A stretch of 64,000 nt of DNA from CAZNPA01 sp964575095 (GTDB lineage Bacteria; Pseudomonadota; Alphaproteobacteria; Rickettsiales; SXRF01), in the NCBI GenBank assembly GCA_964575095.1, contig CAZNPA010000003.1, positions 193,272-257,271 on the forward strand, written 5' to 3'. Made by a program: the position numbers and the translations under genes. Below are positions 1 through 8,930 of this stretch, one piece after another (the stretch's first letter is position 1; each line of letters starts with the position of its first letter). The notes beneath the pieces are model-generated. The model was given only the letters and a program-made list of their open reading frames with translations, made no database searches and had not been told where the DNA came from.

Positions 1-329
1 GCGTCGCCTTCGGCCAGCTTGCGTACTTCCTTGTGCTTGAGTTTTCCGGCTTCTTTTCCCAGCGTCGTCGATAATTCGTCTTTGTAGATTTCGATCAATT
101 CGCGGCGTTTTTTATTATATTCGCCTTGCGTCAGCGCGGCGTTGACGCCCGCCATCAGGCCGATGCCGGCGATGGTGGCGATATGGTCCTTGCCGGCGGT
201 GAGCATGGCGCCGATCTTTTCGCTGAGCCATTTGCCGATGCCATGGCCGGACACTTCGGCGCTGCCGTGCCCCGCTGCATGCTCGAACCACGAGCCGACG
301 GCTTTTATCGGGTTATGCGTTGTGCCCAT
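1..329 (-). CDS. Unknown protein, N-terminal part, runs off the left edge
   Basis: An open frame starts at the ATG complementary to 327-329 and stays open to base 1, giving about 109 residues. It begins MGTTHNPIKAVGSWFEHAAG and ends in a Lys/Glu-rich, probably helical segment. A short hydrophobic stretch (DHIATIAGIGLMAGVNAAL, about residues 48-66) could be one membrane or amphipathic helix. I do not recognise a family. Phased A-tracts lie 80-125 bp upstream of the start codon and may help its promoter. The codon use looks like that of the neighbours, so I think it is a real gene. Confidence 0.6.
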   Translation of the reverse strand, partial: MGTTHNPIKAVGSWFEHAAGHGSAEVSGHGIGKWLSEKIGAMLTAGKDHIATIAGIGLMAGVNAALTQGEYNKKRRELIEIYKDELSTTLGKEAGKLKHKEVRKLAEGD

Positions 330-407
330 AAAAAACACTCTTTTCCACTTACCATTCTACTAAAAAAACGGCTGAGAAATGTGAATCTTTTGTGAAGAAA
401 AAGCGCG

Positions 408-453
408 TTTTTGGCGTTTTTTTGCCGTTTTTTGGCCGATTTTGCGGTCGTTT
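408..453. promoter_or_regulatory. Helically phased A-tracts, likely intrinsically bent DNA
   Basis: Five T-runs (408-412, 417-423, 428-433, 440-443, 451-453) have centres about 10, 10.5, 11 and 10.5 bp apart. That matches the helical repeat and predicts a static bend. They lie upstream of the leftward gene that starts at 329, where an UP element or curved promoter DNA would act. The role is inferred. Confidence 0.5.
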
Positions 454-455
454 AA

Positions 456-470
456 GGCGCGTTTAGCGCC
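456..470 (-). terminator. Weak hairpin after the carbonic anhydrase gene
   Basis: A 5-bp stem (456-460 with 466-470, loop GTTTA) lies just past the stop codon at 474. Only a short U-run follows on the minus strand, so a terminator role is tentative. Confidence 0.3.
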
Positions 471-473
471 GGT

Positions 474-1025
474 TTACTCGTATTTAAGCGCCAGATACTC
501 GCGTGCATGCTCGACGTAAAGGGCGGCCGATTTAGGGATATAAGCGACTTCTTCGGGTTTTAAGTCCCTGAAATACTTGGCAGGATTGCCCGCCCAAATC
601 TGCCCTTTTAGTACGCGTTTTCCAGGGGTTACCAAAGCGCCGGCAGCCACCCAGGCGCCCGATTCCACCACTGCACCGTCCATGACGGTGGCGCGCATGC
701 CGACGAAACAATCGTCTTCGAGCGTCGCGCCGTGAATGAGCGCGCAATGGGCGACAGTGACACCGTTGCCGATAAAAGTGGGCGCGGTTTTGCGTGTAAC
801 GTGAATGATGGTGCCGTCCTGAATGTTAGTGCGCGAACCGATGCGCACGCTATGCACATCGCCGCGCACGACGCAGCCGAACCAGACGCCGGTATCCTCA
901 CCGATCTCGACATCGCCGATAATGGCGCTGCCCGGCGCGATAAATGCTTTCGGAGAAATGGTGGGCGAGATACCCTTCAAATGATTCGGGCCGGTATAGG
1001 GAAGAATATACGGTTTGTTTTCCAT
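474..1025 (-). CDS. Gamma-carbonic-anhydrase-like hexapeptide-repeat protein
   Basis: This 183-residue protein has the left-handed beta-helix pattern of the YrdA/PaaY gamma-carbonic anhydrase family, with repeated I-G-x-x-(T/V) hexapeptides over residues 25-150. Three histidines fit the zinc ligands of the family (TIIHVT, then VAHCALIHGA). The likely activity is reversible CO2 hydration, or a related metal-dependent role, in the cytoplasm; some members are inactive. It is the last gene of the leftward series rplM-rpsI-argC and starts 8 bp after the argC stop codon, so it is probably co-transcribed with argC. The length is normal for the family. Confidence 0.88.
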   Translation of the reverse strand: MENKPYILPYTGPNHLKGISPTISPKAFIAPGSAIIGDVEIGEDTGVWFGCVVRGDVHSVRIGSRTNIQDGTIIHVTRKTAPTFIGNGVTVAHCALIHGATLEDDCFVGMRATVMDGAVVESGAWVAAGALVTPGKRVLKGQIWAGNPAKYFRDLKPEEVAYIPKSAALYVEHAREYLALKYE

Positions 1026-1033
1026 ATGACTAT

Positions 1034-2050
1034 TTAAGGAAACAGCGCCCGCATTTGCAAGGACGTTGTTTCCTCAAAACCGAACATCACGTTCATGTTT
1101 TGCACCGCCTGGCCCGACGCGCCTTTCACCAGATTATCGATGGCGGACACAATGATCGCCTCACCCTTGATGCGGCTTTCGAAAATATTGATGATACAAG
1201 CGTTGGTGCCGCGCACAGTGTGCGTGGCCGGCATAGCGCCTTCGGGAATAATATGCACGAACGGCTCGTCGTTGTAGGTCTTCTCCAGAACATTCCGCGC
1301 TGCCTTGACATCTTTGCAGCGCACATAGATCGTCGATAAAATCCCGCGGTTCATCGGCACCAGATGCGGCGTGAAGGTAATCATCGTGCCGAGCTCCTGC
1401 TCTATTTCTCCCGTGTGGCGGTGATTGCTAACGCCGTAAACGCTCATGCCATCGTTGATTTCGGTGAACAGGTTGGATTGCTTGGCACTGCGACCAGCGC
1501 CGGTGACACCGGAAGCGCTGTCGGCGATAATGCCATTTTTGTCGATGGCGTTTGCTTTGAGGAGCGGCAACAGCGGCAGCAATATCGACGTTGGATAACA
1601 GCCGGGATTGGCAATAAGCCGCGCATTTTTAATTTTATCGCGCACGTGTTCGGTCAGGCCATACACCGCTTCTTTTTGCAAATCGACCGCCTGGTGCGCA
1701 TGGCCATACCACTTGGCGTATTCGTTCGCGTCTTTAAGCCTAAAGTCTGCCGAGAGATCGATGATTTTCACCTGTTTTGGCAACCCGGCGATAACGGGTT
1801 GCGTCGTACCGTGCGGCAAGCAGCAGAACACCAGATCGATTTTGGAAAAATCGGTTTGGTCGATCGTAGCCAACCGCGGAAGACCTGCCTCGGCCAAGTG
1901 CGGATAGATTTCGTCGATGGTTTTTCCGGCTTGGCTGTCGCCGGTCAGTGCCGCAATGCGGGCATATGGATGTGCCATCAGAATGCGGATCAGCTCCGCA
2001 CCGGTGTAACCGGATGCGCCGAGGATGGCGATGTTGATTTTTTTACTCAT
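1034..2050 (-). CDS. argC: N-acetyl-gamma-glutamyl-phosphate reductase
   Basis: ArgC reduces N-acetylglutamyl-5-phosphate to the semialdehyde with NADPH, in arginine biosynthesis. The 338 residues begin with a Rossmann motif (INIAILGASGYTGAELIRIL) and carry the catalytic cysteine motif NPGCYPT near residue 150. Later segments (HRHTGEIEQEL, GASGQAVQNMN) are typical of the family. It follows rpsI, a common alphaproteobacterial order, but a 122-bp palindrome separates the two genes. The other arg biosynthesis genes are not next to it. Confidence 0.97.
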   Translation of the reverse strand: MSKKINIAILGASGYTGAELIRILMAHPYARIAALTGDSQAGKTIDEIYPHLAEAGLPRLATIDQTDFSKIDLVFCCLPHGTTQPVIAGLPKQVKIIDLSADFRLKDANEYAKWYGHAHQAVDLQKEAVYGLTEHVRDKIKNARLIANPGCYPTSILLPLLPLLKANAIDKNGIIADSASGVTGAGRSAKQSNLFTEINDGMSVYGVSNHRHTGEIEQELGTMITFTPHLVPMNRGILSTIYVRCKDVKAARNVLEKTYNDEPFVHIIPEGAMPATHTVRGTNACIINIFESRIKGEAIIVSAIDNLVKGASGQAVQNMNVMFGFEETTSLQMRALFP

Positions 2051-2085
2051 GCTGACACTCTAAAGCGAGTGAGAAAAAAATAAAC

Positions 2086-2207
2086 ACAATTCGCTAGGCT
2101 GATCCGGATGCGACGCCATGCGAGAACCGCAGCGCAGCGTATGTTTGAAATACGTGAGCAGCGGAAGCGGAGCATGGCAAGTAAGCCGGCCAGCCTAGTA
2201 GAATTGT
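2086..2207. repeat. 122-bp palindromic element between rpsI and argC
   Basis: Arms starting ACAATTC..CTAGGCTG (from 2086) and ending CAGCCTAGTAGAATTGT (to 2207) are inverted copies with few mismatches. Nested inner pairs follow (GCCATGC with GCATGGC; CGTAT with ATACG), so almost the whole element can fold into one long hairpin. The right arm touches the rpsI stop codon. It is probably a mobile or degraded intergenic repeat that may also cause termination or RNA processing. Confidence 0.75.
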
Positions 2208-2719
2208 TATCTCTTGGAGAACTGGAAGCTACGGCGAGCCTTCTTATGGCCGTATTTCTTGCGTTCGACGACGCGGCTGTCGCGCGTCAGGAACCCGCCG
2301 CGGCGAAGCGCCGTGTGGAAGGTTTCATCATACGTGTCGAGCGCGCGGGAGAGACCTAAGCGCACGGCGCCAGCCTGACCGGAGAGGCCGCCGCCGACAA
2401 CCGTGGCGGTGACGTCGAAATTGCCCAGACGGTCAATGGCCGCGAATGGCTGGTGGATCATCATGCGCAGCACCGGGCGCGCAAAATATTTCTCGAATTC
2501 CTTGCCGTTGATGGTGATCCTGCCGTTGCCGCGCTTGACCCAGACGCGGGCGATGGCGTTCTTGCGGCGACCGGTGCCGTAGGTGATGACTTCGCCGCTT
2601 GCCTTGGGCGCTTTCGGTTCTTTGGTGACCGGTTTGGCAACTACGGGTTTTTCGGCGGAAACGGGTTTCAGTTTCGGTTTGGATTTGGTTTCGGGCTTGG
2701 ATTCGGTTTTCTTTACCAT
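2207..2719 (-). CDS. rpsI: Ribosomal protein S9, with a Lys/Pro-rich N-terminal extension
   Basis: S9 is a 30S subunit protein whose C-terminal tail reaches the P site. The conserved domain runs from about residue 42 ([21 protein letters not shown]) to the typical basic end [12 protein letters not shown]. About 40 extra residues at the N-terminus are rich in Lys, Pro and Glu ([20 protein letters not shown]), and the total of 170 exceeds the usual length of about 130. It lies 2 bp downstream of rplM, the universal rplM-rpsI pair. Confidence 0.97.
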   Translation of the reverse strand: MVKKTESKPETKSKPKLKPVSAEKPVVAKPVTKEPKAPKASGEVITYGTGRRKNAIARVWVKRGNGRITINGKEFEKYFARPVLRMMIHQPFAAIDRLGNFDVTATVVGGGLSGQAGAVRLGLSRALDTYDETFHTALRRGGFLTRDSRVVERKKYGHKKARRSFQFSKR

Positions 2720-2721
2720 GA

Positions 2722-3192
2722 TTATCTCTTATTCTTGGGATTCAGTTTGGCAAAATCGTACACGACCGGATTCTGCGCCGTATGCGGGTGCTCGGTGCCG
2801 CCATACACACGCAGCTTGGTAAGCTGCTTACGGGCGAGCGGGCTTTCCTTGGGCATCATGCGCTCGACTGCTTTTTCGATGACGCGCTCGGGATAGGCGC
2901 TGTTCAAGATGAATTCCGGCGTGGCCGACTTTACGCCGCCCGGGTGGCCGGTGTGGCGATAATAGATTTTATCGGTGAGCTTCTTGCCGGTCAGCTTCAC
3001 TTTTTTGGCATTGATGATGACGACATGGTCGCCGGTGTCGATATGCGGCGTGAATTGCGGGCGGTGCTTGCCGCGCAGAATTTTGGCGACGTTGGACGCC
3101 AGACGGCCGAGCACGACGCCATCGGCATCAATCAGGAGCCACTTTTCTTGCACTTCTTTCGGTTTTGCCGAGTAGGTACCCATAACGCTCAT
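2722..3192 (-). CDS. rplM: Ribosomal protein L13
   Basis: L13 is an early 50S assembly protein. The 156 residues contain the family core ([46 protein letters not shown]). The start is either 3192 (MSVMGTYS) or the internal ATG at 3183 (MGTYSAKP); the second matches typical N-termini better, and neither has a decisive ribosome binding site. It is first in the rplM-rpsI operon. The upstream gap holds a palindromic repeat. Confidence 0.97.
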   Translation of the reverse strand: MSVMGTYSAKPKEVQEKWLLIDADGVVLGRLASNVAKILRGKHRPQFTPHIDTGDHVVIINAKKVKLTGKKLTDKIYYRHTGHPGGVKSATPEFILNSAYPERVIEKAVERMMPKESPLARKQLTKLRVYGGTEHPHTAQNPVVYDFAKLNPKNKR

Positions 3193-3258
3193 TTCTTAAT
3201 AAATTACAAAAGGGAGCCGGAATTTATGGCAAGGCTGGGGGGAAGTCAACAGCAAAAA

Positions 3259-3348
3259 CAGTGACTAGTGACGAGTGGCGAGCGGTTAGAGATTAGTGAA
3301 TAGACTAAATTCAATTACTCGCCACTCACCACTCGTCACCAGTCACTA
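3259..3348. repeat. Palindromic repeat of the GTGACTAGTGA type
   Basis: The left arm (about 3259-3282, AGTGACTAGTGACGAGTGGC) is the inverted counterpart of the right arm (about 3319-3348). A related element lies at 48547-48611. It fills the space between rplM and the end of pstB, and I see no gene in it. Confidence 0.7.
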
Positions 3349-3349
3349 T

Positions 3350-4105
3350 TTATCCATATCTTCCAGTAATATAATCCTGCGTCTGCTGGTGGGCAGGGGC
3401 GGTGAATATTTGGCTGGTTTCACCGGATTCGATGATCCTCCCCATATGGAAGAAGTGCGTCAGCTGCGATACGCGCGCCGCCTGCTGCATCGAATGGGTG
3501 ACGATGACGATGGTGTAATCATGCTTCAGCTCGTTGATCAGCTCCTCAATGCGCGCCGTGGCGATGGGGTCGAGCGCCGAGCACGGCTCGTCCATTAAAA
3601 TGATGTCGGGGCTGATCGACAGCGCACGCGCGATGCAGAGCCGCTGCTGCTGCCCGCCGGAAAGCGACGTGCCGGGCTCCTGCAGCCGGTCTTTGACTTC
3701 GTCGAGCAATCCCGCCCGTTTCAAGCAGCGCTCGACCAGCGCGTCGAGCTCCTGTTTTCCCTGAGTGAGACCGTGGATGCGCGGGCCGTAGGCGACGTTG
3801 TCGTAAATCGATTTCGGGAACGGGTTCGGTTTCTGGAACACCATACCGATATGCGCGCGCAGGGCGACGACGTCCTGCGCCGCATCGTTGATGTTGCCGC
3901 CGTCGATCCAGATGTCGCCTTCGACGCGGCAGTTCTCGATGGTGTCGTTCATGCGGTTCAAGCAACGCAGGAACGTCGACTTGCCGCAACCGGAAGCGCC
4001 GATCAGCGCCGTGACACCCTGGGGGGGTATGTCGAGCGAGACGTCAAACAGCGCCTGCTTGGCACCGTAAAAGACATTTAAATCCTTGGTGGATATTTTT
4101 GCCAT
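3350..4105 (-). CDS. pstB: Phosphate ABC transporter, ATP-binding protein
   Basis: PstB hydrolyses ATP to drive high-affinity phosphate import through PstC and PstA. Walker A ([19 protein letters not shown]), the ABC signature ([15 protein letters not shown]) and Walker B ([12 protein letters not shown]) are all present, followed by the switch histidine (VTHSM). I take the ATG at 4105 ([14 protein letters not shown]), giving 251 residues. An upstream in-frame start at 4153 would add residues that belong to the end of pstA. It starts 1 bp after the pstA stop codon. No phoU follows. Confidence 0.97.
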   Translation of the reverse strand: MAKISTKDLNVFYGAKQALFDVSLDIPPQGVTALIGASGCGKSTFLRCLNRMNDTIENCRVEGDIWIDGGNINDAAQDVVALRAHIGMVFQKPNPFPKSIYDNVAYGPRIHGLTQGKQELDALVERCLKRAGLLDEVKDRLQEPGTSLSGGQQQRLCIARALSISPDIILMDEPCSALDPIATARIEELINELKHDYTIVIVTHSMQQAARVSQLTHFFHMGRIIESGETSQIFTAPAHQQTQDYITGRYG

Positions 4106-4106
4106 G

Positions 4107-5339
4107 CTACCAACGTACCTCGAAACGCTTGCGCAGATAAATGGCCAGCGCATTGAGCAGGAGCAATAGCACGAGCAACACCAAAATGCCAGCGGCGGTT
4201 TTCTCGGCGAATCCCGCCTCCGGGCTGCTGGCCCAGAGGTAAATCTGCACCGGCATGACGGTGGCCGGCGAGGTAAACGCGCCCGGCACGTCGGCGACGA
4301 ACGCCACCATGCCGATCATGAGCAGCGGCGCCGTTTCGCCGATAGCGCGCGCCAAACCCAGAATCGTGCCGGTCATGATGCCGGGCATGGAAAGCGGCAG
4401 CGTATGGTGCCACACGACCTGCAGCGGCGATGCGCCGAGCGCCCGCGCCGCGTCGCGTATCGAACCGGGGATGGCGGAAAGCGAGGTGCGCGTGGCAATG
4501 ATGATCACCGGCAGAATCATCAGAGCCAATGTTAATCCGCCGACTACCGGCGCCGAGCGCGGCAGGCCCATGACGTTGATATAGACCGCCAGCCCCAACA
4601 GGCCGAATACGATTGACGGCACGGCGGCCAAATTGTTGATGTTGACCTCGACGAAATCGACGAACCGGCTTTTCCTGGCGAATTCCTCAAGATAGACCGC
4701 CGTCATCACGCCGAGCGGGAACGACACCAAAAGACATACGATAAGCGTCAGCACCGAGCCGACGATGGAGCCCAGAAACCCCGCCTGCTCCGGCGCGCGC
4801 GAATCGCTGCCGGTGAAAAACGACGTGTTGAACGCCAGCCGCACAAGATTCTTTTCTTGCAAGGTTTTGAACCATTCGATTTGCCGGTCGCTTAGGCGAA
4901 TCTCGGTTTTGGCGCGCAACGGCAAGCTGCTCTTGCGATAAAGGTCGGTGGCGCTCGATGTCGGCAGCCACAATTCCACCGTCTTTCCCAGCCATTCCGG
5001 ATGATCGTCAAACGCGCGTTTCAAATGCACGCCGTTATTGCCAAACAGCGCCGTAAGTTGCCGCAACTCGCCTTCGTCGGCAATCTTAGGGAATATTGTT
5101 TTCAACGCCGGAAGCGTCAGCCGGTTAAAGGCGGAGATCGGCGCATCGGCGCCGATGATCGCCGCATCGAAAACAACCGGCAGGCGTATCTGCGTTTGCA
5201 GGAAACCGCTATACCCCCGGGCGGTAAGGCTGAAGATCACCAGTACCAGCACGATGACGGCAAGCGATAGCGCCGAAATGCCGTACAGGCGGAAGCGTTT
5301 TTCCGCGCGTTGGCGTTTTTTGTGCCACGTTTTATTCAT
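4107..5339 (-). CDS. pstA: Phosphate ABC transporter permease PstA
   Basis: This is the inner-membrane permease subunit paired with PstC. After a first membrane segment (about residues 20-45), a long hydrophilic region of about 130 residues precedes the five-helix core, so the protein has 410 residues where E. coli PstA has about 300. The EAA coupling motif is clear ([20 protein letters not shown], followed by an [10 protein letters not shown] block). Such an extended periplasmic loop is common in alphaproteobacteria. It overlaps pstC by 8 bp. Confidence 0.95.
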   Translation of the reverse strand: MNKTWHKKRQRAEKRFRLYGISALSLAVIVLVLVIFSLTARGYSGFLQTQIRLPVVFDAAIIGADAPISAFNRLTLPALKTIFPKIADEGELRQLTALFGNNGVHLKRAFDDHPEWLGKTVELWLPTSSATDLYRKSSLPLRAKTEIRLSDRQIEWFKTLQEKNLVRLAFNTSFFTGSDSRAPEQAGFLGSIVGSVLTLIVCLLVSFPLGVMTAVYLEEFARKSRFVDFVEVNINNLAAVPSIVFGLLGLAVYINVMGLPRSAPVVGGLTLALMILPVIIIATRTSLSAIPGSIRDAARALGASPLQVVWHHTLPLSMPGIMTGTILGLARAIGETAPLLMIGMVAFVADVPGAFTSPATVMPVQIYLWASSPEAGFAEKTAAGILVLLVLLLLLNALAIYLRKRFEVRW

Positions 5340-6285
5340 ATTGTTCCCGATAGGCTTTGACGATCTTGAGCGCGACGATATTCAAGAACAGCGTGACGCA
5401 GAACAGTGTGAGCCCCAACGCAAACGCCGCCAGCGTTTTCGGGCTGTCGAATTCCTGGTCGCCGACCAAAAGCGACACGATCTGCACCGTCACCGTCGTC
5501 ACCGATTCCAGCGGGTTGAACGTCAGATGCGCCGACATGCCGGCCGCCATCACCACGATCATCGTTTCGCCGATGGCGCGCGACACGGCGAGCAGCACCG
5601 CGCCCATGATGCCGGGCAGCGCCGCCGGCAGCACGACCTTGCGGATGGTTTCCGACATCGTCGCCCCCAGCGCATAGGAGGCGTCGCGCAAACTGCGCGG
5701 CACGGCGGTAATGATGTCATCGGAGAGCGACGAAATAAAAGGGATGATCATGACGCCCATGACAACCCCCGCCGCCAGCGCGCTTTCCGAAGCAACGCTT
5801 AAGCCCATCGCAGCGCCCATATCGCGCAGCGAAGGCGCAACGAGGATGATGGCGATGTAGCCGTAAACGACGGTGGGAATGCCGGCCAATATTTCCAGCG
5901 CCGGTTTCAAAAGATTGCGCGTCGAGCCGGCGGCGTATTCCGATAAATAAATCGCCGAGAGCAGCCCGACCGGAATCGCCACCGCCATCGCCACCAGCGT
6001 AATCAGCAGCGTGCCGGTAAACAACGGCACGGCGCCGAACGCGCCCGACGATCCCGCCTGGTCGGCACGCAGCGCCATCTGCGGGCTCCATTTCAGACCG
6101 AAGAGAAATTCGCCCGGCGGCACGAAATGGAAAAACCTAAGCGCCTCGAACAGCACCGAACCGACGATCGCTATCGTGATTAAAATCGACGTCGCCGCCG
6201 AAAGCCATAACAGGGCATATACCCCCCGGGAGTATAGGCGCCGGAAAGGGGACTTGATGCGTCGTGACGTAGGAACGGCCTGCAT
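5332..6285 (-). CDS. pstC: Phosphate ABC transporter permease PstC
   Basis: This is the second permease subunit of the Pst phosphate importer. The 317 residues hold about six membrane segments and the EAA motif (LRDASYALGATMSETIRKVV, then AVSRAIGETM). It starts 71 bp after the phoR stop codon. No pstS gene for the periplasmic phosphate-binding protein lies in this cluster, so it must be encoded elsewhere. Confidence 0.95.
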   Translation of the reverse strand: MQAVPTSRRIKSPFRRLYSRGVYALLWLSAATSILITIAIVGSVLFEALRFFHFVPPGEFLFGLKWSPQMALRADQAGSSGAFGAVPLFTGTLLITLVAMAVAIPVGLLSAIYLSEYAAGSTRNLLKPALEILAGIPTVVYGYIAIILVAPSLRDMGAAMGLSVASESALAAGVVMGVMIIPFISSLSDDIITAVPRSLRDASYALGATMSETIRKVVLPAALPGIMGAVLLAVSRAIGETMIVVMAAGMSAHLTFNPLESVTTVTVQIVSLLVGDQEFDSPKTLAAFALGLTLFCVTLFLNIVALKIVKAYREQYE

Positions 6286-6356
6286 ATGGCCGCAAGTTGT
6301 ATGGCGCTAATGGCGAGAGTCAAGCGCCAAATCGTAACGCTCTGGCAGACAATGAT

Positions 6357-7802
6357 TTATTGCTCGGAAACGTGCTCTTCCGCCGCCACGTCGTCATAAA
6401 CCGGCAGATAGACGGAAAACCGGCTGCCCTTGCCAACGTCGCTATCGATGGTCATCACGCCGCGATGCCGGTTCAGGACGTGCTTGGAAATGGCGAGCCC
6501 GAGGCCGGTACCGCCGACGCTCCGCGTGCGCGCGGAATCGACGCGGTAAAAACGTTCGGTCAGGCGCGGAATATGCTCCTTGGGAATGCCTTCGCCGTGA
6601 TCCTCGACCGAAAAACAGATGGCGCGCGTCAGCCGCCGGAACAAATGGTCGTCCGGCAATTCCGACGTCAGCTTGGCCGAAAGCACCACGTCCGTATCCG
6701 GGTTGGTGTATTTGATGGCGTTGCCGATCAGGTTGCGCACGACCTGCGCCAGCTCCTGCGCATCGCCGCGCGTCGGCGGCAAATTGTCGTTGAGCTTGAG
6801 CTTCAGGCGCACGTTCTTCTGCTTGCACGCCCATTCGAAATGCTGCTGCTCGCTCCTGACCACGCGCAGCAAATCGACCTTGGCCGACGGCAAGGTATGC
6901 GCGTTCATCTCGATCTTGGACAGCGACAGCAAATCATTGACCAGCTTGGCCATGCGCTCGGCCTGATCGGCCATAACCTTCAAGAATTCCTCGCGCGCCA
7001 CCGGATCGTCCTTGGCCGGACCGCGCAGCGTTTCGATGAATCCCATCAGGCTGGCCAGCGGCGTGCGGATTTCGTGGCTGGCGTTGGCGACGAAGTCGGC
7101 ACGCATGCGCTGGATGCGTTTCTGTTGCGTGATTTCGGTCAGCGTGATCACGATCGACATGCCACCTTCCGACGGAATCGGGAAGCGCTCAATGATAGCC
7201 TGGAAATCGCGCGGCACCGGATCGTTCAGCGAAAATTCCACCTGCTTCCCGTGCAGGTATTCGATCACCGACGACACAGCGCCCATCAGCCGGTCATCAG
7301 GCACGATGTCGCGCAAATAGCGGTTGGCGAGGTTCTGACCGAAGATACTGCGCGCGGCACGATTGGTGCGGACGATGACTTTGTCGTCGTTGGTCATGAT
7401 GAGGATGTCCGGCAGCGTATCGACAAGGATTTCGCGCTCGGTGATGATGGTTTCCATCTCGCGCCGCTTGCTGTCCCACGAATATTGCAGGCGGCTGACC
7501 GCACCCGAGAGTTCCGCGACGTTGGAAAGGAAGCTCAGGTCCGGCGCGCGCACGCGCTTGTCGCCGGCGAGGTTGTTGACGTATTGCGTCAGCGCCGAGA
7601 CGTTGGAAAGGAACGGCACGACGAACACCATCGAGAGCGCCATCGCCGCCAGATAGCCGTAAATGAAATAGGAAAAATCGAGACGCCCAAGGATCGAAAA
7701 CAGCGAGAGCACAATCAGCGCCGGACTGGAAACGATCATGATCGTCTTAAGCAGCGTCGCCAGCGGTATCGATGTTTTACTGTCGGCCATAACGAGCGCC
7801 AC
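6357..7802 (-). CDS. phoR: PhoR-like sensor histidine kinase
   Basis: This membrane histidine kinase probably senses phosphate through the Pst complex. Two N-terminal membrane helices (about residues 15-65) are followed by a PAS-like region, the HisKA motif (ANASHEIRTPLASLMGFIETL) and a HATPase domain with N, G1 and G2 boxes (NLIGNAIKYTNPD, VEDHGEGIP, GGTGLGLAISKHV). The GTG start at 7802 overlaps the trpS stop codon in TAGTG; an ATG at 7790 is the alternative. It lies directly upstream of pstCAB. The partner PhoB is not in the window, so the name rests on family and context. Confidence 0.88.
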   Translation of the reverse strand: MALVMADSKTSIPLATLLKTIMIVSSPALIVLSLFSILGRLDFSYFIYGYLAAMALSMVFVVPFLSNVSALTQYVNNLAGDKRVRAPDLSFLSNVAELSGAVSRLQYSWDSKRREMETIITEREILVDTLPDILIMTNDDKVIVRTNRAARSIFGQNLANRYLRDIVPDDRLMGAVSSVIEYLHGKQVEFSLNDPVPRDFQAIIERFPIPSEGGMSIVITLTEITQQKRIQRMRADFVANASHEIRTPLASLMGFIETLRGPAKDDPVAREEFLKVMADQAERMAKLVNDLLSLSKIEMNAHTLPSAKVDLLRVVRSEQQHFEWACKQKNVRLKLKLNDNLPPTRGDAQELAQVVRNLIGNAIKYTNPDTDVVLSAKLTSELPDDHLFRRLTRAICFSVEDHGEGIPKEHIPRLTERFYRVDSARTRSVGGTGLGLAISKHVLNRHRGVMTIDSDVGKGSRFSVYLPVYDDVAAEEHVSEQ

Positions 7803-8827
7803 TATAGCGTAAGAAACCCGACCAGGGTATGAACTTCTTTCATTGTTTGGGCGGCGATGGCGGCGGCTTTATCGGCGCCTTTTTTCATGACCTTATCGAG
7901 ATAGGCGGTATCCTCCATCAGATCGCGCATTTTTTTGGTGATCGGAGAAAGTCTTTCTACCGCCACTTCGGTCAGCATCTGCTTGAAGGCGGAGAAATTT
8001 TTTCCGGCGCATTCGGAAAGCGCCGCTTCGCGCGAGATATTTTTGAGCGAGGCATAGATGGTAATCAGGTTGGCGGCTTCGGGGCGATGCTCCGGATCCC
8101 AGCTGATGCCCTCGACCATATCCGACTTGGCTTTTTTGAATTTGAGCGCAATCGTATCAGCATCGTCGGTCAGATTGATGCGCGAGTAATCCGACTCCTC
8201 CGACTTGCTCATTTTCCTGGTGCCGTCGCGGAGTGACATCACGCGCGCCGCCTCGCCCATGATGACCGGCTCCGGCAGCGTGAAAAACTCGGCGTTGTAA
8301 TGGCGGTTGAACGCGCCGGCGATGTCGCGGCACAACTCCAAATGTTGTTTTTGATCTTCGCCGACGGGAACATGCGTTGCTTTATACACCAATATGTCGG
8401 CGGCCATGAGGACGGGATAGCCGTAAAGGCCGAGCACCGCCTCCTCGCGATGCTTGCCGGCTTTTTCCTTGAACTGCGTCATGCGGTTCAGCCAGCCCAG
8501 CGGCGTGTGGCAAGAAAGAATCCATGCTAATTCGCTATGCGCCGCCACCGCCGATTGCGGGAAGATGGCGCTTTTGTCCGGGTCGACGCCGCAGGCGATA
8601 TAGGCCGCCGCCGTTTCGCGCACATATTGGCGCAGTTTCACGGGATCCTGCGGCACGGTGATGGCATGCAGATCGACGATGCAAAACAGGCTTTCATACT
8701 CGGCCTGTAACGCCACCCAGTTGCGGATCGCGCCGAGATAATTGCCCAGATGCAGGTTTCCGCTCGGCTGCACGCCGGAAAGTATTCTGGGGTTTGGGGA
8801 TTCGGGATTGGGGATTCGGGGTTGCAT
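7802..8827 (-). CDS. trpS: Tryptophanyl-tRNA synthetase with a repeat-derived N-terminus
   Basis: TrpS charges tRNA-Trp. The class I motifs are a HIGH-like PSGNLHLGNYLGA and KMSKS (RKMSKSEESDYSRI). The family normally starts a few residues before the PSG motif. Here the only suitable ATG is at 8827, giving MQPRIPNPESPNPRILSGVQ (341 residues), and the RIPNPESPNP part is encoded by one arm of an inverted repeat. A longer open frame to 8887 exists but adds residues with no family match. It heads the trpS-phoR-pstCAB unit and is divergent from hemB. Confidence 0.94.
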   Translation of the reverse strand: MQPRIPNPESPNPRILSGVQPSGNLHLGNYLGAIRNWVALQAEYESLFCIVDLHAITVPQDPVKLRQYVRETAAAYIACGVDPDKSAIFPQSAVAAHSELAWILSCHTPLGWLNRMTQFKEKAGKHREEAVLGLYGYPVLMAADILVYKATHVPVGEDQKQHLELCRDIAGAFNRHYNAEFFTLPEPVIMGEAARVMSLRDGTRKMSKSEESDYSRINLTDDADTIALKFKKAKSDMVEGISWDPEHRPEAANLITIYASLKNISREAALSECAGKNFSAFKQMLTEVAVERLSPITKKMRDLMEDTAYLDKVMKKGADKAAAIAAQTMKEVHTLVGFLTL

Positions 8828-8930
8828 TGACGAGGACACCTCTAGATAGTACAAGGCTTGTAATGGCAGCTTTAGCCAAATATTCAAGTATTTCTATGTC
8901 CCGAATCCCCAATCCCGAATCCCCAAACCC
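8790..8930. repeat. Perfect 31-bp inverted repeat spanning the trpS and hemB starts
   Basis: The arms 8790-8820 and 8900-8930 are exact inverted copies, separated by 79 bp. Each arm is itself built from the short unit GGGGATTCGGGATT. The left arm encodes RIPNPESPNP in TrpS and the right arm encodes the same peptide in HemB, in the same relative reading frame. Confidence 0.9.

Noticed and set aside
5038..5802. Long plus-strand frame opposite pstA and pstC
   Set aside because: Arg/His-rich shadow of well-identified genes on the other strand; no start signal or domain.
6297..7832. 511-codon plus-strand frame opposite phoR
   Set aside because: Antisense shadow of a clear histidine kinase; its composition is typical of such shadows (His, Arg, Gln rich).
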